DNA from: an uncultured Oligoflexales bacterium
GTDB taxonomy: Bacteria > Bdellovibrionota_B > Oligoflexia > Oligoflexales > JAPPIL01
Assembly: GCA_958296095.1 (NCBI GenBank)
Contig: OY282434.1
Location: 682,001-746,000, forward strand
Reading direction: 5' to 3'
DNA: 64,000 nt
The position numbers were made by a program, and so were the translations under genes. The notes below the pieces were generated by a model. That model worked only from the letters and a program-made list of their open reading frames with translations. It ran no database searches and was not told the origin of the DNA. Positions 52,322-60,996 of the stretch are shown piece by piece. Numbering within the stretch: position 1 is the first letter of the stretch; every line of letters begins with the position of its first letter.

Positions 52322-55180
52322 GTGTTGTCTAGGAAAATTCTGCCGTATGTAGTCCTTGGTGTTAGCGCAATTTTTAGCTGCAAGAACACAGGGATCGACT
52401 ACAGCATGTTGGATGATGATGGGGATGCCATTTCAGGCGCCGTGGGGTGGGTTGACCTGCAAGTCGTCGCACCCACTAGTGCAATAGGTAAGGGTAGAGT
52501 CTTGTTACGCCTCTCGGAGCATCTGTGGCAAGACAGCAATGTACGTGGTGTTGACCTAAGCTTCGTTGCCAACGGTACCCTCAACTTTGGCGCACCAGAT
52601 GCTAACAACGAGGCAACTCCTGACGATGCAGACATCTCAATCAGCATGATTAAATTAAACCTAGTTAACAGCGTTGATGAACATGTCTGTCCTGATGATC
52701 CTGTCGTTGCCCATGAACTTGTCCCTGACGACAGTGAGGATATTATCTTTACCGCTACGGACTTAGCTTGTAGTGGCAACAAGCTAGTAGGAATGAGTGC
52801 ACTTGCCAGCGGTATTGATGATCTGACCGAGGTGCCCTCGCATGTTTGGTATCATAAGTATGAAGAAGATTTGAACAAAGTGGATAAGTTTTACCAAGAG
52901 GAGAAGCAAAAAGGCGAACAAGGTGCTCTACACAAAACACAAGATCCGGCTATCAACGCTGTCATTGACGACTTTCTTATTAGACGCAAAATGCTTAAAG
53001 GCTATAGTGCCATGCGTACAGAACTAGAAAAGCATGCGCCTCTTGCTGAGATGAAATCACAAGTACAGACTAATGCAAAAGATAGCAATAAGCACGTAGT
53101 GATTCCAGCTACCTTGAATGCTTTTCTTGATGTCAGAGTTAACAACCGTGTCATTCCCGATGATAGCACTGGTCAAGGCGGAAATATCGACATGCTGTTG
53201 TTGCAGGGAGCTATGGGCAACGCGGTAGTGAAGTTTTTGCAGTACGATCATCTGTTTCAGTTTGCTGATGGAGAGACCAGAGGTAAATTCCAACAAATAA
53301 AAAGCCAACTTCCTAGTGAAATAAGAACTCGCATTGAAGAAATTCAAAAAAACTTTACCGAACTTTCATCAGGGGGTAAAGTGTATAATAGCGCGAGCGA
53401 GGTCTATGGCCCCCTCAACAATCGCCTTACCTGCATGAATACCTTTCTTACCCAGCAGGAAGGCGCGGGAGAACCATGTGAAGATATTCTGCCAGGGTTT
53501 TACAGCGGACTGACCTCTTTATCTTGCGGTGATAAAGAGGCAGAGGATGGTGATGTGTTTATGCTTTTAACGAGCAGAAAGGTCATGGAAGCAACTAAGT
53601 TGTATGATGTATGTAAAGAGTATAACATTGAATTGGATAAGTTCAATAAAGAAAATATAAAAATCATCGAAGCTGGTGTGGCTGACATGAAGGCTTCTGC
53701 TATCGAAAGTATGGAAGACTTACTAAAAATTCGTGGCGAGGAGGACTTCCGTGCTAAACTGCTACAAAATCACTTCTATGCAGCTGTGCCTGTCATCACT
53801 GAACATCCAGATAAAGCTGGTGAGCTGGCGGCGGCAATGAAAGCAGCCCATGAGGATATCTACAAAAAGCGTAAAAGTGATGAAACGTGGCAAAAGAGGC
53901 TGGGCTGGGTTAACGCGGTAGCTGTGGCTGCTGGTATTGCTTCAGTGGCACTGATCTGGTTCCCTCCCGCGGCAGGGGTGGTATCGATTGCTGCGGCTGT
54001 AGCCGCGGGGGCAGGGGCGCTTCTATTCGTAGGTTATGCGCAAGACTGGCGTCTCGAAAAAGGCGATTATGCAGCACTGGAAAAAGCTATCTATAGTGGT
54101 GGGCAAGGAGATGTTGCGGGCCTGGCCGACACGATGCAGGAGTGGAAGGCGGCTAAGCGTCAAGCCATCTGGGAAGGTGTTTTCACGGCTGTAGCATTTG
54201 GCGGAGCAGGTCGCCTTATCACCGATCCACGGGCGGTAGCCACTAGATTTTCAGGCAAAAACCTAGGGGGAAGCCTAAAGGCAAGTTGGAAGAAGGGGAT
54301 GCCATGGACAAGGTGGAAGTCTTGGAGGGAGACTCGCAGAGCGACTAAGGAGGCTAATAAGACTATCAAGGGTACCAAGGAGTGGTCCAAGACAGAAGAA
54401 GGCATGTGGGAAATAAGTGCTGCCAAAGTGGATGTTGCTAATGCCAAAGCAGAAGTTAATAATCTAGAAAAAGGGCTACGTAGCATTGACGAAAAAATTA
54501 GTCTCAAAGGAGATAACCCTTCGGATACTACTGAGGGTATAGATCTTATTAACCAAAAACTTGATACAGCTTCCCTTTTGAATGAAGCCGATGACGTGCT
54601 GAGAAAAGCCCAGGCAGATCTTGACCAGCTAATTCCATCAAGCAAGGGCATCTTTAGGAAGCTTGGGGATGGTATTGTAGATACGCGAAGGAGATTTCTT
54701 AGCTTCAGAAAGAAAGAGATCACTGGAGGAGTAGAAACTCTCAAAGAAGCTGATGGCTGGTTCAAGCGCAGTGGGAAAAAAATATTGGAAACCAAGAGGT
54801 TTGTATATGGACTCAACAGGGAGGGGCGGAAAGCTGCAGAGTTTACTATAGAGATGAAGGATTTTGCCAAACAGGTCAGGCAGGCTAATGTAAAGATGCG
54901 TTGGAAGCTCGTAAGAGGAAAAGATAGAAAAGCAGTTATCGAGATTGGCGACGGAGGAAAAATTACCAAGAACGCTGAAGGAAATACCGTTGTTAAAATA
55001 GGAAAAAAAGAGGTATCATTGCCTAGAAATGTGGCGGAAGCAGACGACTTTAAACTCGGAGCAGAGGGATATTGGGTTGCCGTTCTCACCGCAGAGAAAT
55101 TGGATCGGTTGTGGGGTGGTAAGGGCAAGCGCTTTATTGAAGGTAGAGTCCCGCTCATAGGCGATCGTATGTTTGAGTGA
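52322..55180 (+). CDS. Large predicted lipoprotein with hydrophobic hairpin and helical C-terminal region
   Basis: 952 residues from GTG 52322 (GGGAGGG six bases upstream); signal MLSRKILPYVVLGVSAIFSC with lipobox. The first 150 residues are beta-like with an acidic run. About 150-520 is helical. Residues 532-572 form an Ala/Gly-rich hydrophobic hairpin (VAVAAGIASVALIWFPP then AAGVVSIAAAVAAGAGALL). The rest is Lys/Glu-rich and helical (KEANKTIKGTKEW, DVANAKAEVNNLEKGL). The hairpin recalls the transmembrane segments of toxin-like or pore-forming proteins, but no toxin domain is recognised at the C-terminus. It is the longest lipoprotein in the window and is flanked by repeats on both sides. 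Confidence 0.7.
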   Translation: MLSRKILPYVVLGVSAIFSCKNTGIDYSMLDDDGDAISGAVGWVDLQVVAPTSAIGKGRVLLRLSEHLWQDSNVRGVDLSFVANGTLNFGAPDANNEATPDDADISISMIKLNLVNSVDEHVCPDDPVVAHELVPDDSEDIIFTATDLACSGNKLVGMSALASGIDDLTEVPSHVWYHKYEEDLNKVDKFYQEEKQKGEQGALHKTQDPAINAVIDDFLIRRKMLKGYSAMRTELEKHAPLAEMKSQVQTNAKDSNKHVVIPATLNAFLDVRVNNRVIPDDSTGQGGNIDMLLLQGAMGNAVVKFLQYDHLFQFADGETRGKFQQIKSQLPSEIRTRIEEIQKNFTELSSGGKVYNSASEVYGPLNNRLTCMNTFLTQQEGAGEPCEDILPGFYSGLTSLSCGDKEAEDGDVFMLLTSRKVMEATKLYDVCKEYNIELDKFNKENIKIIEAGVADMKASAIESMEDLLKIRGEEDFRAKLLQNHFYAAVPVITEHPDKAGELAAAMKAAHEDIYKKRKSDETWQKRLGWVNAVAVAAGIASVALIWFPPAAGVVSIAAAVAAGAGALLFVGYAQDWRLEKGDYAALEKAIYSGGQGDVAGLADTMQEWKAAKRQAIWEGVFTAVAFGGAGRLITDPRAVATRFSGKNLGGSLKASWKKGMPWTRWKSWRETRRATKEANKTIKGTKEWSKTEEGMWEISAAKVDVANAKAEVNNLEKGLRSIDEKISLKGDNPSDTTEGIDLINQKLDTASLLNEADDVLRKAQADLDQLIPSSKGIFRKLGDGIVDTRRRFLSFRKKEITGGVETLKEADGWFKRSGKKILETKRFVYGLNREGRKAAEFTIEMKDFAKQVRQANVKMRWKLVRGKDRKAVIEIGDGGKITKNAEGNTVVKIGKKEVSLPRNVAEADDFKLGAEGYWVAVLTAEKLDRLWGGKGKRFIEGRVPLIGDRMFE

Positions 55181-55990
55181 TGCCGTTCGCTGCGCGCTAC
55201 GCTACGCTGCGCGATGCTTTTTGTAACGCTCGCTCCTTGCGCTCTGATCTCCCTGTATTGCGTTTAGGTTTGTCCTCAGGCCCCTCTGCTTGTCTTCAGA
55301 CCTCTCGGCTATTGCGTTCAGGCTTGCCGACCGAGAGCCACATGAACGGCGCGGTGAGATCGTTCGCTGCGCTACGGCTTTTTGTAACGCTCGCTTCCTA
55401 GCTCGCTCTTTGTCCTCAGACCTCTCGCGATTGCATTCAGATTATTTTTCGCATAAGGCATGTGCTTGCACATATTCGTGGGGAGTTTCTCGGTAGGTCT
55501 GCGCCGTGCCAAGATAACGGGGGAACGGGCTAAGGTGGCTAGCTCCACTGCGCCGTGCCCAGCTGCGCTACGGCTTTTTGTAACGCTCGCTTTCTAGCTC
55601 GCTGCTTATCCTCTAGTCTCTCTGCACCCTCTCGCTGCTTGCCCTCAGACCTCTCGTTATTGCATTCAAGCTTGCCTGCTAGCCCCTTTGCTTGCCCCCA
55701 AACCTCTTGGCTGTCGCGTTGAGACTTGCCCACCAAGAGCTCCATGAACGGCACGGCGAGACCGTTCGCTGCGCTGCGGCTGTTTGTATCGCTCGCTTTC
55801 TGGCTCGCTGCTTGCACTCTGATCTCCCTGTATTGCGTTCGCTCCTTGCAACCAGGTTATTTTTTTGCACAAGGCATGCGCCTATACCTGCTGAGGTCGG
55901 GTTGCACGCGGCTTCCTTGCCGTTTTCTAGCTCCAGGTCTGCACCGCGCCAAGATAACGGAGGTACGTGTTAAGATAACGGAGGCATGTG
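55181..55990 (+). repeat. Dispersed repeat block, plus orientation
   Basis: Begins within a few bases of the 55180 stop. Contains GCTCGC tracts, 33-bp units, right halves of structured elements (about 55440-55530 and 55850-55980) and left halves (about 55325-55370 and 55725-55770). The right-end motif is repeated at the end (AAGATAACGGAGG twice). It runs to the stop codon of the rpn-like fragment on the other strand. Confidence 0.82.
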
Positions 55991-57022
55991 CTACAGAGAT
56001 TTTTTTAGCTGGGTCAATTCTTTTTTGCTGATTTTAGTCGTCTGGCGAACGATGCCCTCATCCACTCCAGCTTTCAGCAGCCGAATTGCCACCGCAGAAC
56101 GCTCCTCAGTCCTGCCCTTGGTCAAGCCTTCGGTCAGGCCCTCAGTCCTGCCCTTGGTCAAGCCTTCGGTCAGGCCCTTGGTCAGGCCCTTGGCCTGCCC
56201 CTTGGCCAGCCCCTCAGCAAAATAACGGTCGTAACCTAGCAATATTTCTGGCATGAGTCGATCCTCCTCTCTAATCCGTGGCCAAAGATCTCGTTCTACC
56301 CTGTCAAATTCTTCGCGCCCCAAACCCTTATCGGCATGCTCATAGTAACTCATAAGCCCCGCTAGAAGCAACTTCGCATCGTTACGGTCAATTTTGCTGC
56401 ATTTTTTAATTATTACCGCAAGATGCTCCTTCGTGGCTTGCCAAAAATTGCGCATCGCATACAGGATGATGCCCGCCGGCCCTTCGGCAATCAACTTTCG
56501 CTCGCTAATATCCCAAATGTTGCAGACTATGCTGAAAAAATTCGCCCGGTATTTGAGATGTCTCTGTAGGGGAAGCGGGATATTCTTGAATTTTCGCATC
56601 GCCATCGTCAGGTAATCGCTAGGGACGTTGCTCTTCTTATCTTTGCAACAAACGATGATCGCGGGCACAACGATGCCCTTCGTTTCTTTGCACAACTCCG
56701 CATAGTAGCCCAACACCTGCAGAATCGCTTCGGGATTGTTGACACTCTTGTGCTGCGCGGCTTTTTTATAACGCTCGCTTCCTAGCTCGCTGCTTGCACT
56801 CTGATCTCTCGTTACTGCGTTCAGGTTTGTCCTCAGGCCCCTCTGCTTGTCTTCAGACCTCTCGGCTATTGCGTTCAGGCTTGCCTACCGAGAGCTTTCC
56901 CTGAGTTTGATTTTGGTTGGATCGATCATCTCAAAGATATCTTTGGAAAAGATAAGCTTCAACAACCCGACAAGAAAGCGGGGATGGCGGAAGATTTTGA
57001 ACATGGCATCATGAATAGCCAT
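55991..57022 (-). pseudogene. Rpn/PD-(D/E)XK transposase-like nuclease gene, broken by repeat DNA
   Basis: Two pieces of one gene on the minus strand. The 5' piece (57022 to 56885) reads MAIHDAMFKIFRHPRFLVGL and ends KIKLRESSR-stop, the stop being supplied by the repeat's CTACCGAGAG arm. The 3' piece (about 56755 to 55991) resumes at NNPEAILQVLGYYAELCKE and continues through the usual helical region to a KGLTEGLTKGRTEG tail, typical of this family. The central part with the nuclease core is missing and about 140 bp of repeat lies in its place. An ATG at 56716 could still give a 241-residue fragment without the active site. Intact relatives promote recombination; this one should be dead. Confidence 0.8.
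56755..56897 (+). repeat. Repeat segment inside the rpn-like gene
   Basis: A GCTCGC unit, three 33-bp-type units and the left outer arm CCTACCGAGAGCT (56884-56896), with unique gene sequence immediately on either side. The 56829-56892 part matches 55272-55330 and 57330-57390. Confidence 0.85.
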
Positions 57023-57062
57023 TCTTCGTGTGTAACAACCTCGGTGATTACTTCACTGCCCC

Positions 57063-57090
57063 CTTATAATACCATCAAACTGTCTGTCAA
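57063..57090 (-). promoter_or_regulatory. Promoter of the rpn-like gene
   Basis: Minus-strand TTGACA and TATAAG separated by 16 bases, 41 bases before the ATG at 57022. A near-consensus sigma-70 promoter that survives although the gene is broken. Confidence 0.6.
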
Positions 57091-57629
57091 GCTGTATCGC
57101 TCGCTCTACGGCACGCGGCTGTAGTGGCCCCACCTCTTGCCTACCGAGAGCTCCATGAACGGCGCGGTGAGACCGTTCGCTGCGCTACGGCTTTTTGTAA
57201 CGCTCGCTTCCTAGCTCGCTTCGCTCGCTACGCTGCTTTTTGTAACGCTCGCCTTACGAGACTGTTTGCCGCTTTCTCGCTCCCTCGCTGCATGTTCTCA
57301 GACCTCTCGTTATTGCGTTCAAGCTTGCCCTCAGACCCCTCTGCTTGTCTTCAGACCTCTCGGCTATTGCGTTCAGGCTTGCCGACCGAGAGCCACATGA
57401 ACGGCGCGGTGAGACCGTTCGCTGCACTACGACTTTTTGTATCGCTCGCTTCCTAGCTCGCTCCTTGCCCTCAGACCTCTCGTTATTGCGTTCAGGCTTG
57501 TCCTCAGACCTCTTGCTATTGCGTTCAGGCTTGTTCTCAGGCCTCTCGTTATTGCGTTCAATCTTGCCTACCAGCCTCTTTGCCATCAGACCTCTCGCTC
57601 CTCGCCCCCAAGCCCCTCGGCGATTGCGT
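57091..57629 (+). repeat. Dispersed repeat block reaching into the FliG-like gene's stop
   Basis: Left half-elements (57136-57180, 57385-57425), GCTCGC tracts, and from 57465 to 57645 five tandem 33-bp-type units (CCTCAGACCTCTCGTTATTG start). The last unit (GCGTTCAGGTTTGCC) overlaps the end of the FliG-like gene, and its TCA gives the TGA stop codon of that gene. Confidence 0.85.
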
Positions 57630-58622
57630 TCAGGTTTGCCTGGCACTGTTACGCAGATAGTTGCGCACTTCCAGTTGCAGGTGTGCCGAGCGGTGGAGGT
57701 TGACGCGGCGTTGGTGGTGGTCAGCTTCCAGTTGGCGCAGTTCGTCCTGCACACCGAGACGGGTGACTTCGGGGAGAGCGTTGAGCACGGTGTTACGGGT
57801 TAGGGTGTCGGTGTTGAAGAGCATGTAGGCAATGTCACGTTCACGGCGTTCAGCAAAAATTGCCGCAAGTTCTTGGGTTTCAAGGCTGGCGATGCTCTCA
57901 AAGGGCAAGAAATGATGTCGGAGTTCGTGCAGCAGTTGGGGCTTATCCTGCAGCGCGGCGAGCATCTGCTGGGAGTCGTCTTGGCTGAGATTGTTGATAA
58001 CTGCACCGAGGTAGCGAGCTGTGCTTGGTTCATCCAGGCGTTGGGTGGCAAATTTTTTGCCTTTGTGATCGAGGAATTGCAACAAGCTGTCGAGATCGTC
58101 TTCGCTAACGAGGTTGATGGCTTGCAACGCGGTCATTAGCTTGTGTTTTTCAGGGTCAGAAGTGCACAGCAGCATGGCTTTACTGACTCGCAGCGGCGAA
58201 AAACAGGAGAGTAGTGCCGCACGTAACTCGGCGGGAACATTCAACATCAAGCGTAACATTTGCTCGCCAGACAGCTCTGCCAACCAACTTGGATCTTGCA
58301 GGCGCAAACCCAAGGGACTGCGAGCAAACTCCGCCGCGGCAATGTCACGATAAAAGAGGTGCAAGGCTCGTTTCCGCAAGCCACGTGCTCGTGCTAACAT
58401 GTTTGATTTCAACGATAACGCCGTCAGCTGCTTGAGATGCGTGACAGTGAGGTCAGCAATCAGTGACTGCACGATGTCATTTTCAAAACAGAGCAACAAG
58501 GTCAGCACCAGCTCCCGCCGCGCCCGCGCCTCCATCCACTCAACCAGCACTTGTGTGGGGGCATTGCTACGTAAGCTGTGCAAGACTGCGATTTTGGTGT
58601 GGCACTCGCTGAGTATGGGCAT
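57630..58622 (-). CDS. FliG-like protein (flagellar motor switch homologue or paralogue)
   Basis: 330 residues, the same length as FliG. The C-terminal half follows the FliG pattern: YLGAVINNLSQDDSQQMLAAL, then FLPFESIASLETQELAAIFAERRERDIAYMLFN, VLNALPEVTRLGVQDELRQLE and a final arginine-rich helix, resembling the FliG torque helix domain. The N-terminal part is helical but weakly similar, and the EHPQ motif of the middle domain is not evident. No flagellar genes are near. It could be a true FliG or a MgtE-N/FliG-type paralogue with another role. The 3' end runs into repeat DNA, which supplies the last codons (QT) and stop. Confidence 0.6.
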   Translation of the reverse strand: MPILSECHTKIAVLHSLRSNAPTQVLVEWMEARARRELVLTLLLCFENDIVQSLIADLTVTHLKQLTALSLKSNMLARARGLRKRALHLFYRDIAAAEFARSPLGLRLQDPSWLAELSGEQMLRLMLNVPAELRAALLSCFSPLRVSKAMLLCTSDPEKHKLMTALQAINLVSEDDLDSLLQFLDHKGKKFATQRLDEPSTARYLGAVINNLSQDDSQQMLAALQDKPQLLHELRHHFLPFESIASLETQELAAIFAERRERDIAYMLFNTDTLTRNTVLNALPEVTRLGVQDELRQLEADHHQRRVNLHRSAHLQLEVRNYLRNSARQT

Positions 58623-58721
58623 GCTTCTCGGCCTGCTAGTGAAAGCGCGGCGTGCTCCCTCTCCCGTCAGTTGCTATGCAAACAGCAAAAAACTGAGCCG
58701 AGCACAGCCAGTTAACACAGC

Positions 58722-60353
58722 TCAGTTATGGCCAAATCTTCCGTAGTGCTTATCGTTGTCGCCGCAGTTGCTCAAACCTTCTCTCAGCTCGACGGCAAAC
58801 ATCTCGTCGGGCATCCTGTCGCAGTGCTTTTCATATGACCTGCGGCAATAGTAGACGGTGAAACCCTCCAGCTTCGCCTGACTCCAAGTGTTGGTACTGA
58901 TATGCCCGATGGGAGTATGCTGAATATCGCCGAGGTTGTCCCACCACTCAGCGACGAAACCCTGTCGCCGTTCGGATTTGAACGTCAGGTAGAGGTCGTC
59001 CTTGTTGAAATTTAGGTTGGTGTGAAAGATGGCAGGGCAGTCGTCGGTGTCGGACGGGACCATGAAATCATCGTAAGCGCCTCTGTCGCTGACAGAGTCA
59101 CGCCATTTGCCAAGATCTAGGACTCCACTCCCTCCTGCACCAAGGGCACCAGCAGCGAGTAATCCGTATATGAAGGGAAGAGCAGTGCCACCAGAGACAG
59201 TGGCAGCAAATATTGCCACAGCGCCACCAGCGACAGCAGCACCTATCTTCGCGAAGCCAGTCCACTTTCCTTCATGGGGCTTATTCGGTCTGGTCTTGAG
59301 CGTCAAGCGGAGCATTTTTGATTCGCCCGTACTGCCGCGCGGATCGACCAGCGGACGTGGCACGAGAATAGCTATCTGGTCTTGGCCGAGCTTCTCGCCG
59401 TAATCAACTGGTGGATGGGGGCCTCCGGGCGGATGGGGCGGATGAGGTGGATGAGGTGGGTGACCGCCGCCAGCTTGCATACGACCGATCAACTCGTGGT
59501 TGAAATTAGGAACTTCTACCGCGAGGTTGAAAGCACCCTGCAACCAAGGCAAGGTGATGTCCATGTCAATGCGTCCGCCGCTCGGCACAGTAGGTGCTCC
59601 CTTGCCGCCGCCTTTGCCAAAACCATCGATCTGCTCGACACCTCCTTTGACGGGGTCGATTTGCTCAACCACGGTAATATCACCAGCCTTCTGCTGATGC
59701 TGCACACCGACATCACCCTTAATGACCTCACCCTTGCCGCCGCCGCCGTGGTAAACGCCCGAGCCAGCCATAGGTGCGATGAGCGCTACCCAAATGACCA
59801 TGCCGTCAATGCGGTCGATGGTTTTGCAGAACTGAATGCCATTCATCGTGGCAAACTCTTTGCACCGACCAATGAAGAGATTGGCGAAGCGCTCTGGCGA
59901 CAGATGCACCGTGCCACCGCTGTTGAAATGAATCATCGGTGGTGGTCTGTTTTCGTAGCCTTCGACATACTTGACCTTGATGGCCAGAGCCTTGTTGCCG
60001 AAGAGGTTGCGCGTGAGACGTGTATCGCCATGATAGCGACAGAGCGAGCTGTCCCCCCGGTTGAGGCCTTGTGTCTGCTGTCGTGTATATTCGGGGATTA
60101 ACTCGTAAACAAGGTCATCGAGACGACTAGCCGAAGGGTAAGGCTTGTCACCACAGCTGCTCCGTGTGTTTATTTCCCACTGGCTCAGCTGCTGATTATC
60201 CCGAAACGACAGGGTTGTGACGGCGGCGTGAGCCAACAGGCGGCCCGATGCATCCTCAACCTCTGTCTTGGTAGTCGAAGGCCCTACCCCCAATTTACAA
60301 CTGCTCAGACCTACAATCGCTGCCAAAAGCGCCATTGCTATGCCGTAGTTCAT
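58722..60353 (-). CDS. Predicted lipoprotein with Gly- and His-Pro-rich segments
   Basis: A 543-residue lipoprotein (MNYGIAMALLAAIVGLSSC). The N-terminal region has paired cysteines. It is followed by a Gly/Lys-rich stretch (GGGGKGEVIKGDV), a (HPP)n segment (GGGHPPHPPHPPHPPGG) that could bind metal ions, and a hydrophobic hairpin (IGAAVAGGAVAIFAATVSGGTALPF then GLLAAGALGAGG). The C-terminal domain has more cysteines. The hairpin and two-part layout recall the larger lipoprotein at 52322. Start ATG 60353 after GAGGGG rather than the longer frame to 60380. No family recognised. Confidence 0.7.
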   Translation of the reverse strand: MNYGIAMALLAAIVGLSSCKLGVGPSTTKTEVEDASGRLLAHAAVTTLSFRDNQQLSQWEINTRSSCGDKPYPSASRLDDLVYELIPEYTRQQTQGLNRGDSSLCRYHGDTRLTRNLFGNKALAIKVKYVEGYENRPPPMIHFNSGGTVHLSPERFANLFIGRCKEFATMNGIQFCKTIDRIDGMVIWVALIAPMAGSGVYHGGGGKGEVIKGDVGVQHQQKAGDITVVEQIDPVKGGVEQIDGFGKGGGKGAPTVPSGGRIDMDITLPWLQGAFNLAVEVPNFNHELIGRMQAGGGHPPHPPHPPHPPGGPHPPVDYGEKLGQDQIAILVPRPLVDPRGSTGESKMLRLTLKTRPNKPHEGKWTGFAKIGAAVAGGAVAIFAATVSGGTALPFIYGLLAAGALGAGGSGVLDLGKWRDSVSDRGAYDDFMVPSDTDDCPAIFHTNLNFNKDDLYLTFKSERRQGFVAEWWDNLGDIQHTPIGHISTNTWSQAKLEGFTVYYCRRSYEKHCDRMPDEMFAVELREGLSNCGDNDKHYGRFGHN

Positions 60354-60603
60354 ATTACCCCTCGTCGTTTTATCCTCCAAGCTTCCCGCAGACTCCTATC
60401 GTCAGCAAGAATGGGTCGCATGATTACATTTTAACAGATTTTGTCTCCTGAGGGAGAAATACACCCGCGCCACCTTCCCTCTGGGCGAGCACCACGATGG
60501 CTAACACGGTAAGAAAAAACATGTGCTACTGTTTTTTGTGGACAAAAACAAAATATAATAGCACCCTGCCCGCTGGCTTGTGCTGCTCGATGGGGGTGAT
60601 GCT

Positions 60604-60996
60604 GTGCTGTATGCAGGGGACGTGATGAGTGCCGATGTCGTGTGGATTACTGCACAACACACGCTCAACGAGGCCTTTGCGACGATGACCCAGTTCAATG
60701 TTTACCACCTCCCTGTGGTTGAAGAGCAGAAAGTAGTTGGGCTTATCTCCAAAAAAGAACTGTTTAGACATGTCGTCGATGGCAGTTGTGCTGCCGGGCC
60801 GGCGGTCGTCGGTGCGGCGATGCAGCGGGATGTCTTCACCTGTCCTCGACACTGTGCGGTGGCTAAGGTGGCGCGGGCGATGTTGCGCTTTCAGCTCGAT
60901 GCCGTGCCCGTCGTCAGTCGCGGCGAACTGGTTGGCATCATCACTGCTACCGATATTCTCAGCTGCACACTGCGGGCGAAAGCGAGGATCGCCTAA
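60604..60996 (+). CDS. CBS-domain pair protein
   Basis: About 130 residues containing two CBS motifs: [13 protein letters not shown]...[26 protein letters not shown] and [13 protein letters not shown]...[24 protein letters not shown]. Stand-alone CBS pairs bind adenine nucleotides or SAM and act as energy or ligand sensors; the partner is unknown. Start is GTG 60604 after GGGGGTG; GTG 60580 and ATG 60625 are alternatives. Its stop codon overlaps the lysS stop on the opposite strand (60993-60996). Confidence 0.85.
   Translation: MLYAGDVMSADVVWITAQHTLNEAFATMTQFNVYHLPVVEEQKVVGLISKKELFRHVVDGSCAAGPAVVGAAMQRDVFTCPRHCAVAKVARAMLRFQLDAVPVVSRGELVGIITATDILSCTLRAKARIA

Noticed and set aside
54160-55158. 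332-codon minus-strand open frame opposite the large lipoprotein
   Set aside because: Serine/leucine-rich antisense shadow of a Lys/Glu-rich coding region; no start signal or family similarity.
59382-60101. 239-codon plus-strand open frame opposite the lipoprotein at 58722
   Set aside because: Opposite a gene with clear lipobox and ribosome site; no ribosome site or recognisable motifs of its own.
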